In this document: in pieces, positions 8,899 through 18,441 of the stretch
Position numbering within the stretch: position 1 is the stretch's first letter
Layout: each line of letters opens with the position of its first letter
Assembly: GCA_938017795.1 (NCBI GenBank)
Contig: CALIJZ010000051.1
Span: 1-64,000, forward strand
Length of the DNA: 64,000 nt
From: an uncultured Bacteriovoracaceae bacterium
Lineage (GTDB): Bacteria > Bdellovibrionota > Bacteriovoracia > Bacteriovoracales > Bacteriovoracaceae
Direction of reading: 5' to 3'
Translations under genes and position numbers: made by a program
Notes under the pieces: model-generated
The model's input: only the letters and a program-made list of their open reading frames with translations
Database searches by the model: none
What the model was told of the DNA's origin: nothing

Positions 8899-10334
8899 TG
8901 AAGCTCTTTAATGAAATCAGATTCCCATAAACCAAGAATTGTTCTGTTTCCCATTATCAGGAGCACCGAATCCTCTTCAGTTAGAGCATCGATATGAGAC
9001 CTGAGAGTTGAAAGATCAGTTGTAGACCAAGTCGGAATATTAAACGTTTTGTTAATATCGTGAGCCAACTGATCATAATCTAAATTCTCAAACTGTTTTG
9101 CATTAGTTGTTATTTGAGGATTTGCTACTACAACGGCACTTGCTTCTTTGAAGCAATCAATAAAGCTAGTCTGAAAAGCCGTACTTCTAGAGGTCGAAGT
9201 ACTTGGTTCTATTACAGTAAATATTTTTTTATCAGGGTACTTCTTTTTGATGGCATCTATTGTTAATTCAACCGAAGTTGGATGGTGGGCAAAGTCATCA
9301 ATAACAAATGATTTTTTATATGTTCCTCGTAATTCTTGACGTCGCTTAACATTTTTTAAATTCATGACACAGTTTTTAATTTCATCATAAGAAAAACCAT
9401 TATTAAAACAAAACAATATGCACGTAGTTAAGTTGAAAATATTATGAGTTCCAATTACTGAAGTTTGAAATTCATATTTTTCTTCATTCATTATAATTTC
9501 AAAAAAAGTATCTCCGTTTTTTACTCTAATATTATTTGGACCAAGTTTAGAATTCCCTCCATAATAAGTCACATCTTCGTCACGACCTAATTTTCGTGCA
9601 ACATTTTGAGCACTCTCATAGTCACTATTAGCAATTATTTTTTTCACACCAGGAAGTATTGATTCAAACTCTTTCTCAATCGACTCCATATCTGGGTAAA
9701 TATCTGCATGGTCATATTCCAAGGAAGTAATTACAAGTTGATCAATATTATACTGTCTGAGTTTAGCAATTTTTTGAAAGTAGGCACTATCATATTCATC
9801 TGATTCAATAACAAAAAACTTTCCACCACCAATAGCAGCTGGTGGCCTATCTAATAAAACTCCACCTACAAGGTATCCAGGGTCCTGCTTCAGCAGGTCA
9901 AGCATTTGTGCTAAATAGTAAGTTGTTGTTGTCTTGCCATGAGTACCAGAGATACCGATAACTTCCTTCTTTTTTAAAAGCATCTCTCCTAAGAGACATG
10001 GAAATGAAGTAAAAGGAATTCCCGTTTGCTCAAGCATTCTCGCATCATCACTATTTCTACCAACTGAGTTACCAACTACAATTAAATCGTATTCACTTAA
10101 AAGATCTTTGGTTACTTCGCTTAATTGATAACATTGAATTTTTTGATTTTTTAAATAATCACCCATAGGCGGAAAGAAAGCATTATCTGCTCCAGCAATA
10201 GTTTTACCGAGTTCTTTCATCAAAATGGCACAAGTTCCCATCCCCATTCCACAAATTCTGTAAAAAAAGATTTTATTAATGCCATTTGCATTGGAGCTAA
10301 TTTTCTGTGCGTTCCAAAAATTTTCTAAATTCAT
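8895..10334 (-). CDS. mpl: UDP-N-acetylmuramate:L-alanyl-gamma-D-glutamyl-meso-diaminopimelate ligase
   Basis: Cytoplasmic Mur-ligase-family enzyme that re-attaches the recovered tripeptide to UDP-MurNAc in peptidoglycan recycling. Visible are the N-terminal CGMGMG nucleotide-sugar loop, the GTHGKTTTTYYL ATP loop, ESDEYDSAYF, EYDHADIYP and DDFAHHPTSV; this last one is typical of Mpl and related MurC-like ligases. The frame is open back to a TTG at 10352, but ATG at 10334 gives the usual short N-terminus. Neither start has a good Shine-Dalgarno. It is coupled to the downstream SleB-like gene by a 4-bp overlap. Confidence 0.93.
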   Translation of the reverse strand: MNLENFWNAQKISSNANGINKIFFYRICGMGMGTCAILMKELGKTIAGADNAFFPPMGDYLKNQKIQCYQLSEVTKDLLSEYDLIVVGNSVGRNSDDARMLEQTGIPFTSFPCLLGEMLLKKKEVIGISGTHGKTTTTYYLAQMLDLLKQDPGYLVGGVLLDRPPAAIGGGKFFVIESDEYDSAYFQKIAKLRQYNIDQLVITSLEYDHADIYPDMESIEKEFESILPGVKKIIANSDYESAQNVARKLGRDEDVTYYGGNSKLGPNNIRVKNGDTFFEIIMNEEKYEFQTSVIGTHNIFNLTTCILFCFNNGFSYDEIKNCVMNLKNVKRRQELRGTYKKSFVIDDFAHHPTSVELTIDAIKKKYPDKKIFTVIEPSTSTSRSTAFQTSFIDCFKEASAVVVANPQITTNAKQFENLDYDQLAHDINKTFNIPTWSTTDLSTLRSHIDALTEEDSVLLIMGNRTILGLWESDFIKELQ

Positions 10335-10377
10335 ATTAGTAAATTCTAACAAAATCTTTGAGATCTTTGGAAGTAAT

Positions 10378-11694
10378 TTACATATTTGTTTTCAGATATT
10401 CTTGGATTTTATCCATAGAGACTCTTTCTTGAGTCATTAAGTCTCTGTTTCTAATAGTCACACAGTTATCTTCTTTAGAATCATAGTCAACTGTCACACA
10501 AAATGGAGTACCTATCTCATCTTGTCTTCTATATCTTTTGCCTATTGATCCCGCTGCGTCATACTCAGCTTTATATTCATGATTTATATCATTGAAAATC
10601 TTCTCACCCAGTTCGCCAAGACCATCTTTTTTCATGAGTGGTAATACACTCACTTTTATTGGTGCTAGAGAATTTTTTATTTTCAAAACTGTTCTCTGTT
10701 CACCCTCTTTAGTTGTTTCAATTTCATAAGCATCACATAGAACTGCCAACAAACATCGATCACACCCTACTGAAGTCTCTACGACATAAGGTAAGTATTT
10801 AGCATTATTATCTGCTTGATCAACATAATGAAGATTTTTCTTAGAGAACTCTTGGTGCTGTTTTAAATCAAAGTCAGTTCGAGAATGGATACCTTCCATT
10901 TCAGACCACCCTATAGGAAATTGATATTCAATATCAAAAGCAGAGTCAGCATAATGAGCGAGCTCTCCATCTCCATGTTCATGAAATCGTAAATTCTCTT
11001 TAGCTATCCCATTATCTAGATGCCACTGAAATCTTAACTCTTTCCACTGATCCATAAAGCTTTTTTGGGTCCCAGGTTTTATAAAATATTGCATTTCCAT
11101 TTGTTCAAATTCTCTTGTTCTAAAAATAAAATTTCCAGGAGTAATTTCATTACGAAAAGCTTTTCCTATCTGAGCAATCCCAAATGGAAGTTTTTTTCTC
11201 ATACTCGATTGAACATTTAAAAAATTTACAAAAATACCTTGAGCTGTTTCTGGTCTTAAATATACTTTTGCTGAATCATCTTCTACCGGCCCCATCTTTG
11301 TTGAAAACATTAAATTAAATTGCCTAGGTTCAGTGAAAGAACCTTCTGCCTTACAAGTTGGACAAGCAGCATTTAAATCAATTTTATCTTCTCGGAATCT
11401 TGCATTACATTCTCTACAATCCACCAATGGGTCTGAGAAATTATCAATATGACCTGATGCCTTCCAAGTTTTAGGATGCATTAAAATCGAAGCATCCAAT
11501 CCTTCAATGTCACGTCTATAAGTCATGGCCTTCCACCACGATCTTTTAATATTATTTTTTAACTCTGAACCTAAAGGGCCATAATCCCAACAAGAGCCGA
11601 GTCCTCCATAAATTTCTGAACTTTGAAAAATAAATCCTCTTCTCTTACAAAGAGAAACTAACTCAGCCATAGATTCTAATTTTTTTATTGTCAT
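10378..11694 (-). CDS. glyQS: Glycyl-tRNA synthetase, dimeric class II type
   Basis: Charges tRNA-Gly. This is the single-chain alpha2 type, not the bacterial alpha/beta tetramer. It has [18 protein letters not shown] at the N-terminus and a CREC...CPTC zinc-binding insertion (about 92-115). Motif 2 is [20 protein letters not shown] and the C-terminal anticodon-binding domain ends [16 protein letters not shown]. 438 residues, normal for compact bacterial members. It overlaps the upstream ABC exporter gene by 4 bp and has AGGA before the ATG. Confidence 0.96.
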   Translation of the reverse strand: MTIKKLESMAELVSLCKRRGFIFQSSEIYGGLGSCWDYGPLGSELKNNIKRSWWKAMTYRRDIEGLDASILMHPKTWKASGHIDNFSDPLVDCRECNARFREDKIDLNAACPTCKAEGSFTEPRQFNLMFSTKMGPVEDDSAKVYLRPETAQGIFVNFLNVQSSMRKKLPFGIAQIGKAFRNEITPGNFIFRTREFEQMEMQYFIKPGTQKSFMDQWKELRFQWHLDNGIAKENLRFHEHGDGELAHYADSAFDIEYQFPIGWSEMEGIHSRTDFDLKQHQEFSKKNLHYVDQADNNAKYLPYVVETSVGCDRCLLAVLCDAYEIETTKEGEQRTVLKIKNSLAPIKVSVLPLMKKDGLGELGEKIFNDINHEYKAEYDAAGSIGKRYRRQDEIGTPFCVTVDYDSKEDNCVTIRNRDLMTQERVSMDKIQEYLKTNM

Positions 11695-13394
11695 ACTTTT
11701 CCTATATTTAGTTCAAATAATCTTTTATACCCAACATTATTAACAAGCAAGGTTTCATGATTATCATTTCCTATAATCTCACCCTTATCTAAAACTATGA
11801 TTCTATCATAATCTTGTATTGAATTTAATCTATGAGCAATCGAAATCATTGTTTTATTTTCTAGTTTTTTCATGATTGTTCTATTTACTAATTTTTCTGT
11901 TGCATTATCAAGAGCTGAGGTTGCTTCATCAAAAAGATAAATATCTCCATCATTAATAAGAGATCTCAAAATGCCAATTCGCTGGATTTGCCCCCCTGAA
12001 AAATTCTTCCCAGACTCTCTCATAATTCCAGAAAAATTTTCTTGCCCTAAAAAATCTATTTTTAAATCATTCGACAATTCTTCAATTCCAGAAAACTTCT
12101 CTTTCCCCAGCATTATATTTTCAAGAATACTATCTTCTAAGACAAAACTTTTTTGATCAATATAAGAAAAAACTGATCTTAAATCTTTCTTTGAAATATT
12201 TGAAATATTTTGATTATCTATTAAAATCTCACCTTCATCTATTTCGTTAAGCCTCACTAACAAGCTAAGTAAAGTTGTTTTCCCACAACCAGAAGCTCCG
12301 ACTATTGCAATTTTCTCACCTTTTTTTATTTTTAAATTAATGTTTTTTAAAATTATTGTTGTTCCATGACTGAAGCTAACATTTTTAAACTCAATTTCAT
12401 TTTTGAATTTCAAGCCATTTACTTTCTCAGAGTTATCAATTGTAGTTTCTCTTAATAAGGAAAAAATTCGCTCCCCTGCTGCTTTTGCTTGATTTAATCC
12501 AATATTAGCAACATTTATTTTTTTCACAGGTTCTAAAAACAATACTAGAGTTGCTATAAAACTCATAAAGCCAGCAGTGCTCAAACTACCCACTTGAATT
12601 CTATGGTAAGCAAATAAAATAACCCCTATTATTGCAAAGGTCCCAACTAATTCAATCGAAGGCTTTGAATGTTCTTCATACTTTATGGATGACTTTCTAG
12701 CTTTTAAAAATTTTTCATTATCTATCTCAAATTTTTTAAAATAAGAATTTTCAGCACTATAGAGTTTAATAGGAATAATTCCTTCAATTATCTCATTCAT
12801 TTTTTCACTTAGATCTGCCATTAAGTCTTGTGAAATTTTTGTATGTTTTTTCACTTGCTTTCCAGTAAAGCTCAATATCCATGCAATAATTGGAATAATA
12901 GATAAAACAAAAAGAGTTAATTGCCAGTCATGATAAATTGCGACTCCAATTAATACCAATGCAATCAGTGGTTCTCTCAATAAACTTGCAGCATAGTGAA
13001 GAGAAGCAGCAAATGAATTTGTATCAAAAATTGCTAATGAAATTAACTCACCTGGTTTAAATTTCAAATACTTATTAAATGGTAATAAGGTCACTGTCGA
13101 ATATATTTTTTCCCTGATTCTACAAGCCAGGAGCTCTATGATATTTCGAATATTTCCATAATAAAACACTCTTAAAAAAACCATTACTAATTGTGAGCCA
13201 CACAATATTAAACATTTAAATATTAAATCCTGTGTATTTGTATTATTTTCAAAAATATACTCAAAGATTTCTTTAACAAAGTATGCTTGAAAACCCTTTA
13301 TAAGGGCAATTGGGAGAGCACATATTAACGAGAGGACTAATAGTAATTTCTTATCTTTTATTAATGGAAGGATTTTCTTGATGACCTCGGTCAT
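11691..13394 (-). CDS. MsbA/multidrug-type ABC exporter, fused permease-ATPase
   Basis: A 567-residue half-transporter expected to dimerise in the inner membrane. About six transmembrane helices lie in residues 15-320. The ATPase domain follows: Walker [10 protein letters not shown] (about 366-374), Q-loop YIDQKSF, signature NFSGGQIQR, Walker [12 protein letters not shown] and H-loop SIAHR. The likely substrate is lipid A-core or another amphipath, as for MsbA/LmrA relatives, but this cannot be read from sequence. It sits between a small anchored protein and glyQS, with a 4-bp overlap to glyQS. No clear Shine-Dalgarno. Confidence 0.9.
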   Translation of the reverse strand: MTEVIKKILPLIKDKKLLLVLSLICALPIALIKGFQAYFVKEIFEYIFENNTNTQDLIFKCLILCGSQLVMVFLRVFYYGNIRNIIELLACRIREKIYSTVTLLPFNKYLKFKPGELISLAIFDTNSFAASLHYAASLLREPLIALVLIGVAIYHDWQLTLFVLSIIPIIAWILSFTGKQVKKHTKISQDLMADLSEKMNEIIEGIIPIKLYSAENSYFKKFEIDNEKFLKARKSSIKYEEHSKPSIELVGTFAIIGVILFAYHRIQVGSLSTAGFMSFIATLVLFLEPVKKINVANIGLNQAKAAGERIFSLLRETTIDNSEKVNGLKFKNEIEFKNVSFSHGTTIILKNINLKIKKGEKIAIVGASGCGKTTLLSLLVRLNEIDEGEILIDNQNISNISKKDLRSVFSYIDQKSFVLEDSILENIMLGKEKFSGIEELSNDLKIDFLGQENFSGIMRESGKNFSGGQIQRIGILRSLINDGDIYLFDEATSALDNATEKLVNRTIMKKLENKTMISIAHRLNSIQDYDRIIVLDKGEIIGNDNHETLLVNNVGYKRLFELNIGKV

Positions 13395-13409
13395 GGCTTA
13401 ATCTACGAG

Positions 13410-13937
13410 TTATTTCTCATTGCAGAGTTCGTATTTATTGAAAATATATTTATTATTCTTTTCAATATATTGTTTAACTTGAGTATAAAGTGTTGGGTCA
13501 GAGATTAAAGTCCCTAGAAAGGAACAGAAGAGTGTTTTTTCAGCTTGCTCAATTGCTCGTGCTTGATTTTGACTCTTTTTCGTTGCTCCACCATCAGAGC
13601 TTTCTTCTTGAGTTTTCCATTCAACAACATCATATTTTGTATCTCTAGGCCAACCATAGAAATGCTCATTATAATAAAGAACAACTTCTCTATTTTCTAA
13701 ATCATATAATTGTTGAGCAACATTTTTATCTTTTACAGAAAAATGAAAAGTTAATTGCTCACCATAACCTGTATCAAGAGTTCCTTCCCAGGTTTTTATG
13801 ATCTTTCCTTTTTGAGTAATTTTTGTAAGATTCCCCACTCTCTTTCCATCTGAGACTACATAATCAAAAAGTGCAAACTTAGCGACAAACCCTGCAGCAA
13901 TAAGAAAGAGTAAAAAAAAGAAGCCGAATTTTTTCAT
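13410..13937 (-). CDS. Small membrane-anchored protein of a conserved uncharacterised family
   Basis: 175 residues with one N-terminal membrane segment (about 4-24, followed by a short KFALFDYVVSDG) and a soluble domain facing the periplasm. The stretch GNLTKITQKGKIIKTWEG and the later VVLYYNEHFYGWPRDTKYDVVEW resemble a family I recall from Bacteroidetes and other phyla, often misnamed 6-phosphogluconate dehydrogenase; nothing here supports that enzyme. The C-terminal 60 residues are Lys/Gln-rich with two Cys. Shine-Dalgarno AAGGA before ATG. Next gene downstream is the ABC exporter, 15 nt away. Confidence 0.75.
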   Translation of the reverse strand: MKKFGFFFLLFLIAAGFVAKFALFDYVVSDGKRVGNLTKITQKGKIIKTWEGTLDTGYGEQLTFHFSVKDKNVAQQLYDLENREVVLYYNEHFYGWPRDTKYDVVEWKTQEESSDGGATKKSQNQARAIEQAEKTLFCSFLGTLISDPTLYTQVKQYIEKNNKYIFNKYELCNEK

Positions 13938-14015
13938 GATTTTTCCTTCATAACAAACACTTAAATTTCTAAACGATTATTAAGTATTTGTCATGAAGAA
14001 TATATTTAAAAGGTG

Positions 14016-14210
14016 TTATTTAGCTAGGATATCGTAAGGTCTAATCGTTTTTCTACCATTTGCAGCACATTTCTTTTGAGCTTGATCTATTATCCAATAT
14101 ACATAGTCATTCATAGCATCCATTGCATCTGAAGATACATTATACCCTTTACCCTTAAGTGCTTCTTTTGTTTTTGATCCTACTAGTAACATTTCTTTTT
14201 TCTTAGACAT
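14016..14210 (-). CDS. Bacterial histone (single histone-fold protein, Bdellovibrio Bd0055/HBb type)
   Basis: A 64-residue basic protein that is almost entirely one histone fold. Helix 1 is about 5-19, the long helix 2 about 26-51 (SSDAMDAMNDYVYWIIDQAQ), then GRKTIRPYDI (52-61). The last segment copies the archaeal-histone loop-2/helix-3 signature GRKT...D, in which the Arg-Thr pair contacts DNA. It resembles the chromatin histone of Bdellovibrio bacteriovorus (Bd0055), known to be abundant and to bind DNA unconventionally. Role inferred: dimeric nucleoid protein. Strong Shine-Dalgarno GGGAG 7 nt before ATG and a good promoter argue for high expression. It is monocistronic or read into the next gene. 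Confidence 0.9.
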   Translation of the reverse strand: MSKKKEMLLVGSKTKEALKGKGYNVSSDAMDAMNDYVYWIIDQAQKKCAANGRKTIRPYDILAK

Positions 14211-14252
14211 AATGACTCCCTTATTCTTTATGATCGTTATTTGATTTCTAGA

Positions 14253-14280
14253 ATTCTAATTAAGAATTTTTAAATTTCAA
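14253..14280 (-). promoter_or_regulatory. Sigma-70-type promoter of the histone gene
   Basis: Minus strand TTGAAA (14275-14280), 16-bp spacer, TAGAAT (14253-14258). Transcription would start about 35 nt before the ATG, leaving room for the GGGAG ribosome site. It lies wholly in the 92-bp gap after recO. Confidence 0.6.
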
Positions 14281-14302
14281 GCTATAAGTTTTTTAAACGT
14301 CG

Positions 14303-15052
14303 TTATTGCCCATATATAAACTGAGAAGATTTAATATGATGAGGGTTAATTTGAAATTGCTGAATAAAGTAGGTGTAAATTTGTCGGCTTTGCTCTAAGT
14401 TTAATTGAGTAAAATCAGAATATTTCTTAAAAGGTGTAAACATCACTTTTTGTAGATTTGTAAAAACTTCGCTTGGTTTTTGAAAATCAGAACATTTAGA
14501 ACATTCAAAACCACCATCTAAAACATTAAAATATGTACCTACGATTAATTTATCTTTACAGATTATACAGTTATGGGTGTCCGGGAAAATACCTAATGAA
14601 TAAAGAAGTTTACCCAAGAACATAAATGTACTTCGATACATATCAAAATTATTAAGTTTAATACTCTCATCCAAGTAAAAACATGCATTAGAAAGTATTG
14701 TATAAAGCTCTCCTATCTCAGAGGATTCATTCATATCTTCAAAGGAAACATTATTAATAACTTCACAGAAAAAATTTAGCAAAAAATATGCTTTATAATT
14801 ATTTTCAACCTCTAAATGTCTCCAGTGGATAGTCCAATCTTTGCAATTATATATTCTTGATTTGTGATTTCCCTTTAAAGATAAATTCAGAGCAAATCCA
14901 AGCTCAACTGTACTAGGCTTGGACTTGCTCCCTCCACCTTGACCACCAAAGAAAAGAACTGTTTTTTTTGATCCATCTTCTAACAAGACATCTGAAATCA
15001 AGTGTCTGTCTTTGAAAACTTTCTTACTTAAAACCATTGCCTTAGTATGCAT
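14303..15052 (-). CDS. recO: DNA repair protein RecO
   Basis: Recombination mediator that loads RecA with RecR and anneals ssDNA. The N-terminal OB-fold opens MHTKAMVLSKKVFKDRHLI and includes the Gly-rich turn FFGGQGGGSKSKPS. The C-terminal helical domain contains a zinc-finger CIIC...CSKC (about 158-197). 249 residues, normal for the family. Its first 25 bp overlap the end of the upstream helicase gene in another frame, which indicates translational coupling. Confidence 0.88.
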   Translation of the reverse strand: MHTKAMVLSKKVFKDRHLISDVLLEDGSKKTVLFFGGQGGGSKSKPSTVELGFALNLSLKGNHKSRIYNCKDWTIHWRHLEVENNYKAYFLLNFFCEVINNVSFEDMNESSEIGELYTILSNACFYLDESIKLNNFDMYRSTFMFLGKLLYSLGIFPDTHNCIICKDKLIVGTYFNVLDGGFECSKCSDFQKPSEVFTNLQKVMFTPFKKYSDFTQLNLEQSRQIYTYFIQQFQINPHHIKSSQFIYGQ

Positions 15053-15987
15053 TTAATTAGCTCTCCCCACTGTCTTAATGGAATTGATGTTCTTTTTAAA
15101 TTTAAAATATCATCCATTGAATAGACTTGAAACTTTTCTCCTCTTCTTCCAGCTCTTGAGATCATTTGTAAGAAAAATACTTCATCCTCTAGCTTATAAT
15201 TGATCATGACTGTATTGATCTCGGGAAGATTAACCCCATGACTAAGTACAGTAGTTGAAACAAAAAACCTCGCCTGACCCAGTGGTAGCTTCGAAAACTC
15301 AAATGCTTCCCCTCCTACACATCCAAATGATTTAATATTTAGTTTTTCTGCCCATTGCAAGTATTCCTTGACTTGGGACCTATATTTTACAAAAAGGATA
15401 ACTCTCCCATTTTCAAGCCTTGATAAAATAATTAATTTTAGTAAGTTCTCATTTTGATATAATTTATAATGTGCAACGGGTAAGTTTTTCAATGAAAGAT
15501 TGCCTAAATTTATTTCGATATTATCATTAAAATTCATAGAGAATTCACTTGTATATAGCTTTTTTAAATCTTTGGGCATCGTAGCACTCAGGCAAAGAGC
15601 CTTACTGAAGCTTGGAAGAAACTCTTCTCGAAAGCAAAGTAGCTTTTCTCTAAAACTTTCCCAAATATAAAAAAGATGAACTTCATCAATGACGAGAAGG
15701 TCTTGATTAGAGATCTCTAATTTGTTTTTATCAAATAGAAAGCCTTCTGCTGTATTTACATATATTTTATAGTTTCTTTTTTTTTGCTGGAATAATTGTT
15801 TTTTATCAAAGTTTTTCTTAAATTCTTCAGCTAAGGCCCTTAGAGGAGAAATGAAATATATCTTGCCTTCAAATTCGTCCATCAATTTCAAAATCATTCT
15901 TGTCTTTCCCCAGCCAGGAGGAGCTAAGAATAAAACTGAAATATCATCAATGGATAAAAGATTGCTAATAGATTTCACTTGAATCAA
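15028..15987 (-). CDS. Compact SF2 DEAD/DEAH-type helicase
   Basis: A 319-residue minimal superfamily-2 helicase with both RecA-like domains and no extensions. Motif I is LAPPGWGKTR, Ia SPLRALAEE, II DEVH, III SAT, V STTVLSHGVNLPEI, and VI QMISRAGRRG. The HGVNLP and SRAGRRG forms are like those in Ski2/Hel308/RecQ-like repair and RNA helicases. Its 25-bp overlap with recO suggests a DNA-repair role. The start is TTG at 15987 or GTG at 15978; neither has a clear ribosome site. No known named family recognised. Confidence 0.8.
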   Translation of the reverse strand: MIQVKSISNLLSIDDISVLFLAPPGWGKTRMILKLMDEFEGKIYFISPLRALAEEFKKNFDKKQLFQQKKRNYKIYVNTAEGFLFDKNKLEISNQDLLVIDEVHLFYIWESFREKLLCFREEFLPSFSKALCLSATMPKDLKKLYTSEFSMNFNDNIEINLGNLSLKNLPVAHYKLYQNENLLKLIILSRLENGRVILFVKYRSQVKEYLQWAEKLNIKSFGCVGGEAFEFSKLPLGQARFFVSTTVLSHGVNLPEINTVMINYKLEDEVFFLQMISRAGRRGEKFQVYSMDDILNLKRTSIPLRQWGELIKCILRQWF

Positions 15988-16047
15988 CTTGCAAGAAGGA
16001 TGATCTTCTTCTAAATTCTAACTAGTTAATTTTTAAAGGATCAGATT

Positions 16048-16302
16048 ATGATGCGCAGACTAGAAAAGATTTTTGATAAACAAGTCAGACCAGTTCTAGC
16101 TCAACATGGAGGAGATATCGAACTTGTAGATTATGACAATGATATTTTATATGTCTCTTTTAAAGGTGGATGCCAAGGATGCTCAAGTGCCAGTGCAACT
16201 TTACGTGATGGAGTTGAAAAAATTCTTCGCGAAAAATTCCCTGAAATCGAAAAAATTGTTGATGTAACGAGCCATGCTGACGGCGAAAACCCTTATATGT
16301 AA
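16048..16302 (+). CDS. NifU C-terminal-domain (Nfu-type) iron-sulfur carrier
   Basis: An 84-residue stand-alone Nfu domain that carries or delivers Fe-S clusters. It has the family layout: RPVLAQHGGDIELVDY, then GGCQGCSSASATL with the cluster-binding CxxC, then a helix ending in the VDVTSHADGENPYM tail. Starts with tandem ATGs; AAGGA lies 7 nt upstream. It is divergent from the helicase gene and one base before the GNAT gene, so the two are likely co-transcribed. Confidence 0.92.
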   Translation: MMRRLEKIFDKQVRPVLAQHGGDIELVDYDNDILYVSFKGGCQGCSSASATLRDGVEKILREKFPEIEKIVDVTSHADGENPYM

Positions 16303-16303
16303 A

Positions 16304-16810
16304 ATGATTTCTTTTCACAGACCATCTATACTAGATGAACAAGATATTTTAAAAGCACATGCTGAATTAGCTAAAGAAGAATTTGATTTTTGCTTTGATC
16401 TCTTTACATCAGAAAATTTCCAAAGTTATTTATTAAGAAATCAAGAAATTGAAGCTGGAGTTAATCTTGGTCATATGGTAAAATCTAGCTTTTTTTTAGT
16501 AAAAAATATCCAAGATCATCTGGTGGGAAGAGTTTCCATAAGGCATTACCTCAACTCTCATCTATTAGATTTCGGAGGTCATATTGGTTATGCGGTCTTA
16601 CCAAATTATAGAAGACAGGGCCATGCTACAAAGATCTTAGAAATGGCTTTAGTATTTTTAAAAGATCAGACTTCTGAACTAAAAGCCTTGGTGACTTGTG
16701 ATTCACGCAATATTGCTTCCCAGAAGACTATACTCAAAAATAGCGGTGTTTTAGAGAATCAAATTCAACATCAAAGCAGACTGACCAATAGGTATTGGAT
16801 AGATCTCTAA
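16304..16810 (+). CDS. GNAT-family N-acetyltransferase
   Basis: Predicted acetyl-CoA-dependent transferase of about 168 residues. Strand-4/helix-3 acetyl-CoA site: GGHIGYAVLPNYRRQGHATKIL (motif A, R/Q-x-x-G-x-A). It is followed by SRNIASQKTILKNSG, the usual motif B. ATG at 16304, directly after the Nfu stop, is chosen over the in-frame ATG at 16274, which lies inside the Nfu gene. Substrate unknown; it looks like the small-molecule branch with a FTSENFQSYL N-terminus. Confidence 0.85.
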   Translation: MISFHRPSILDEQDILKAHAELAKEEFDFCFDLFTSENFQSYLLRNQEIEAGVNLGHMVKSSFFLVKNIQDHLVGRVSIRHYLNSHLLDFGGHIGYAVLPNYRRQGHATKILEMALVFLKDQTSELKALVTCDSRNIASQKTILKNSGVLENQIQHQSRLTNRYWIDL

Positions 16811-16914
16811 AAACTAAGCAATCTCTGTAAAAATAACACTCTTAACAAATGCAAAGAGAAAATCCTCTAAACTAAGTTATAAATCAACAAGTATTTATTC
16901 GGATTGGAGTACAA

Positions 16915-18441
16915 ATGAGCAATAAAATTGATAGACGAGAATTTCTAAAAAACTCTACTAAAGTTGCAGCCGGAGCAAGCTTAATTGCCAACTCAGCAAA
17001 ATCACAAATCTTCAAAGAAGCTCCAAAAGTAGAAACTGACGGATATGGGTTTTATAAAAAAAATAAATGGAGAAATTGGTCACTTCAAGTGAATGCTCAA
17101 CCGTCTAATATTCTTAAGCCTAAGAACCTCAATGAACTCAGGTCTATTATCTTAAATTCTGATTCGATGAGATTTGTAGGGTCCTCACATAGTATTTCTG
17201 GAATTATTCCAAATGGTCAAACACTCATCAACACTGAAAACTTCACAGGTATTATAAGTATGAATGAAGCCAAACAAGAAGTTACTGCTTATGGTGGAAT
17301 GAAATTGAGGCAATTTAGTAATCAATTAGCTCGACTTGGTTGGGCCCTTCCAAGTACTGGAGATACATTCTATCAATCAATTGCAGGACTTACTTCTACA
17401 GGTACACATGGAACTGGAATGCAATGGGGTTCATGTTCAGATAAAAATTGTCTAGTGGGAATGAAAGTATTATTAGCTGATGGAACAATAATGGATCTAC
17501 ATGAAGACAATCCAGGAGATAGAGAGCTTCTAAGTGCTTTCAGAGTAGGCCTTGGAGCATTAGGGTATGTTGTAACAATAACTTTTAAAGTAGTTCCAAT
17601 TCATAATCTGGAACATTATGGAAAAACAAGAGAGCTAGATGACGCTCTTGATCCAAAACATTTAAAAAACAATGATCATTATGAGTTTGCTTATTCTCCT
17701 TATACAAATAAATGTATAACTTTTGAAAGAAATATCACAAAGAAACAAGGAAATAAGAAGTTTGAAAGACAAAGAAGACGAAGAGAAAACTTCACTGAAA
17801 ATTGGCTAGCTGGAAGAATTTTAGCTCTAGGGTCTTTAAGACCGCAAATTGTTGAAGCAGCCACCAAAAGATTTTTAAATAGCGTTAAAGATAGTCACGA
17901 TATTGGAAGGTGTGATCATATCATGACTATGCCTAGAACAGTTCCTTCTTATTTAATGGAATACGCAATTCCTCTAGAAAATGCTAGGAAAGCAATTGAT
18001 GCCTTAAAAGAGTTAACTTTTGAATTAAAAGAAAAGCCAAAAGATGAAAGATTTTATGTAAATCTTCCATGCCAAGTTAGATTCGTAAGAGGTGATCAAG
18101 GAAACCTTATTAGTCCAGGAGCAGGTAGAGATACTTGTTGGTTTGGAGTTGGTTCGCATTATAAATTTAAAAACTCTGAAAGATTTTTTAAACCTCTTGA
18201 GAAAAAATTAATTGAACTAGGTGGAAGGCCACATTGGGGGAAATTATTCTATACCAACCCAACTGACAAATATGAGCATTGGGATAAATATACAGAAATT
18301 AGAAATAAGCTAGATCCAAGCCAAAAATTCTCTAACGACTATATGAAGCGACTAGATGGATTGGTTGGGAAAGGAGCAAAAGATTTAGCAAATAAAGAAG
18401 TGACGTTTAAAAAAGGTGATCAAGAATTCACTCACTTTTAA
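16915..18441 (+). CDS. Tat-exported FAD-linked sugar-lactone oxidase (ALO/gulonolactone oxidase-like)
   Basis: A 508-residue flavoprotein. The N-terminus has a twin-arginine signal (DRREFLKN at 6-13, then an Ala-rich core), so it is folded and cofactor-loaded before export. The FAD-binding type-4 domain shows RFVGSSHSISG and STGDTFYQSIAGLTSTGTHG. The C-terminal ALO-type domain shows LGGRPHWGKLFY and FSNDYMKRL. Related enzymes oxidise aldonolactones or sugar alcohols and give H2O2; the substrate here is unknown. TTGGAG ribosome site 6 nt upstream. Its 3' end overlaps the convergent M19 gene by 4 bp. Confidence 0.88.
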   Translation: MSNKIDRREFLKNSTKVAAGASLIANSAKSQIFKEAPKVETDGYGFYKKNKWRNWSLQVNAQPSNILKPKNLNELRSIILNSDSMRFVGSSHSISGIIPNGQTLINTENFTGIISMNEAKQEVTAYGGMKLRQFSNQLARLGWALPSTGDTFYQSIAGLTSTGTHGTGMQWGSCSDKNCLVGMKVLLADGTIMDLHEDNPGDRELLSAFRVGLGALGYVVTITFKVVPIHNLEHYGKTRELDDALDPKHLKNNDHYEFAYSPYTNKCITFERNITKKQGNKKFERQRRRRENFTENWLAGRILALGSLRPQIVEAATKRFLNSVKDSHDIGRCDHIMTMPRTVPSYLMEYAIPLENARKAIDALKELTFELKEKPKDERFYVNLPCQVRFVRGDQGNLISPGAGRDTCWFGVGSHYKFKNSERFFKPLEKKLIELGGRPHWGKLFYTNPTDKYEHWDKYTEIRNKLDPSQKFSNDYMKRLDGLVGKGAKDLANKEVTFKKGDQEFTHF

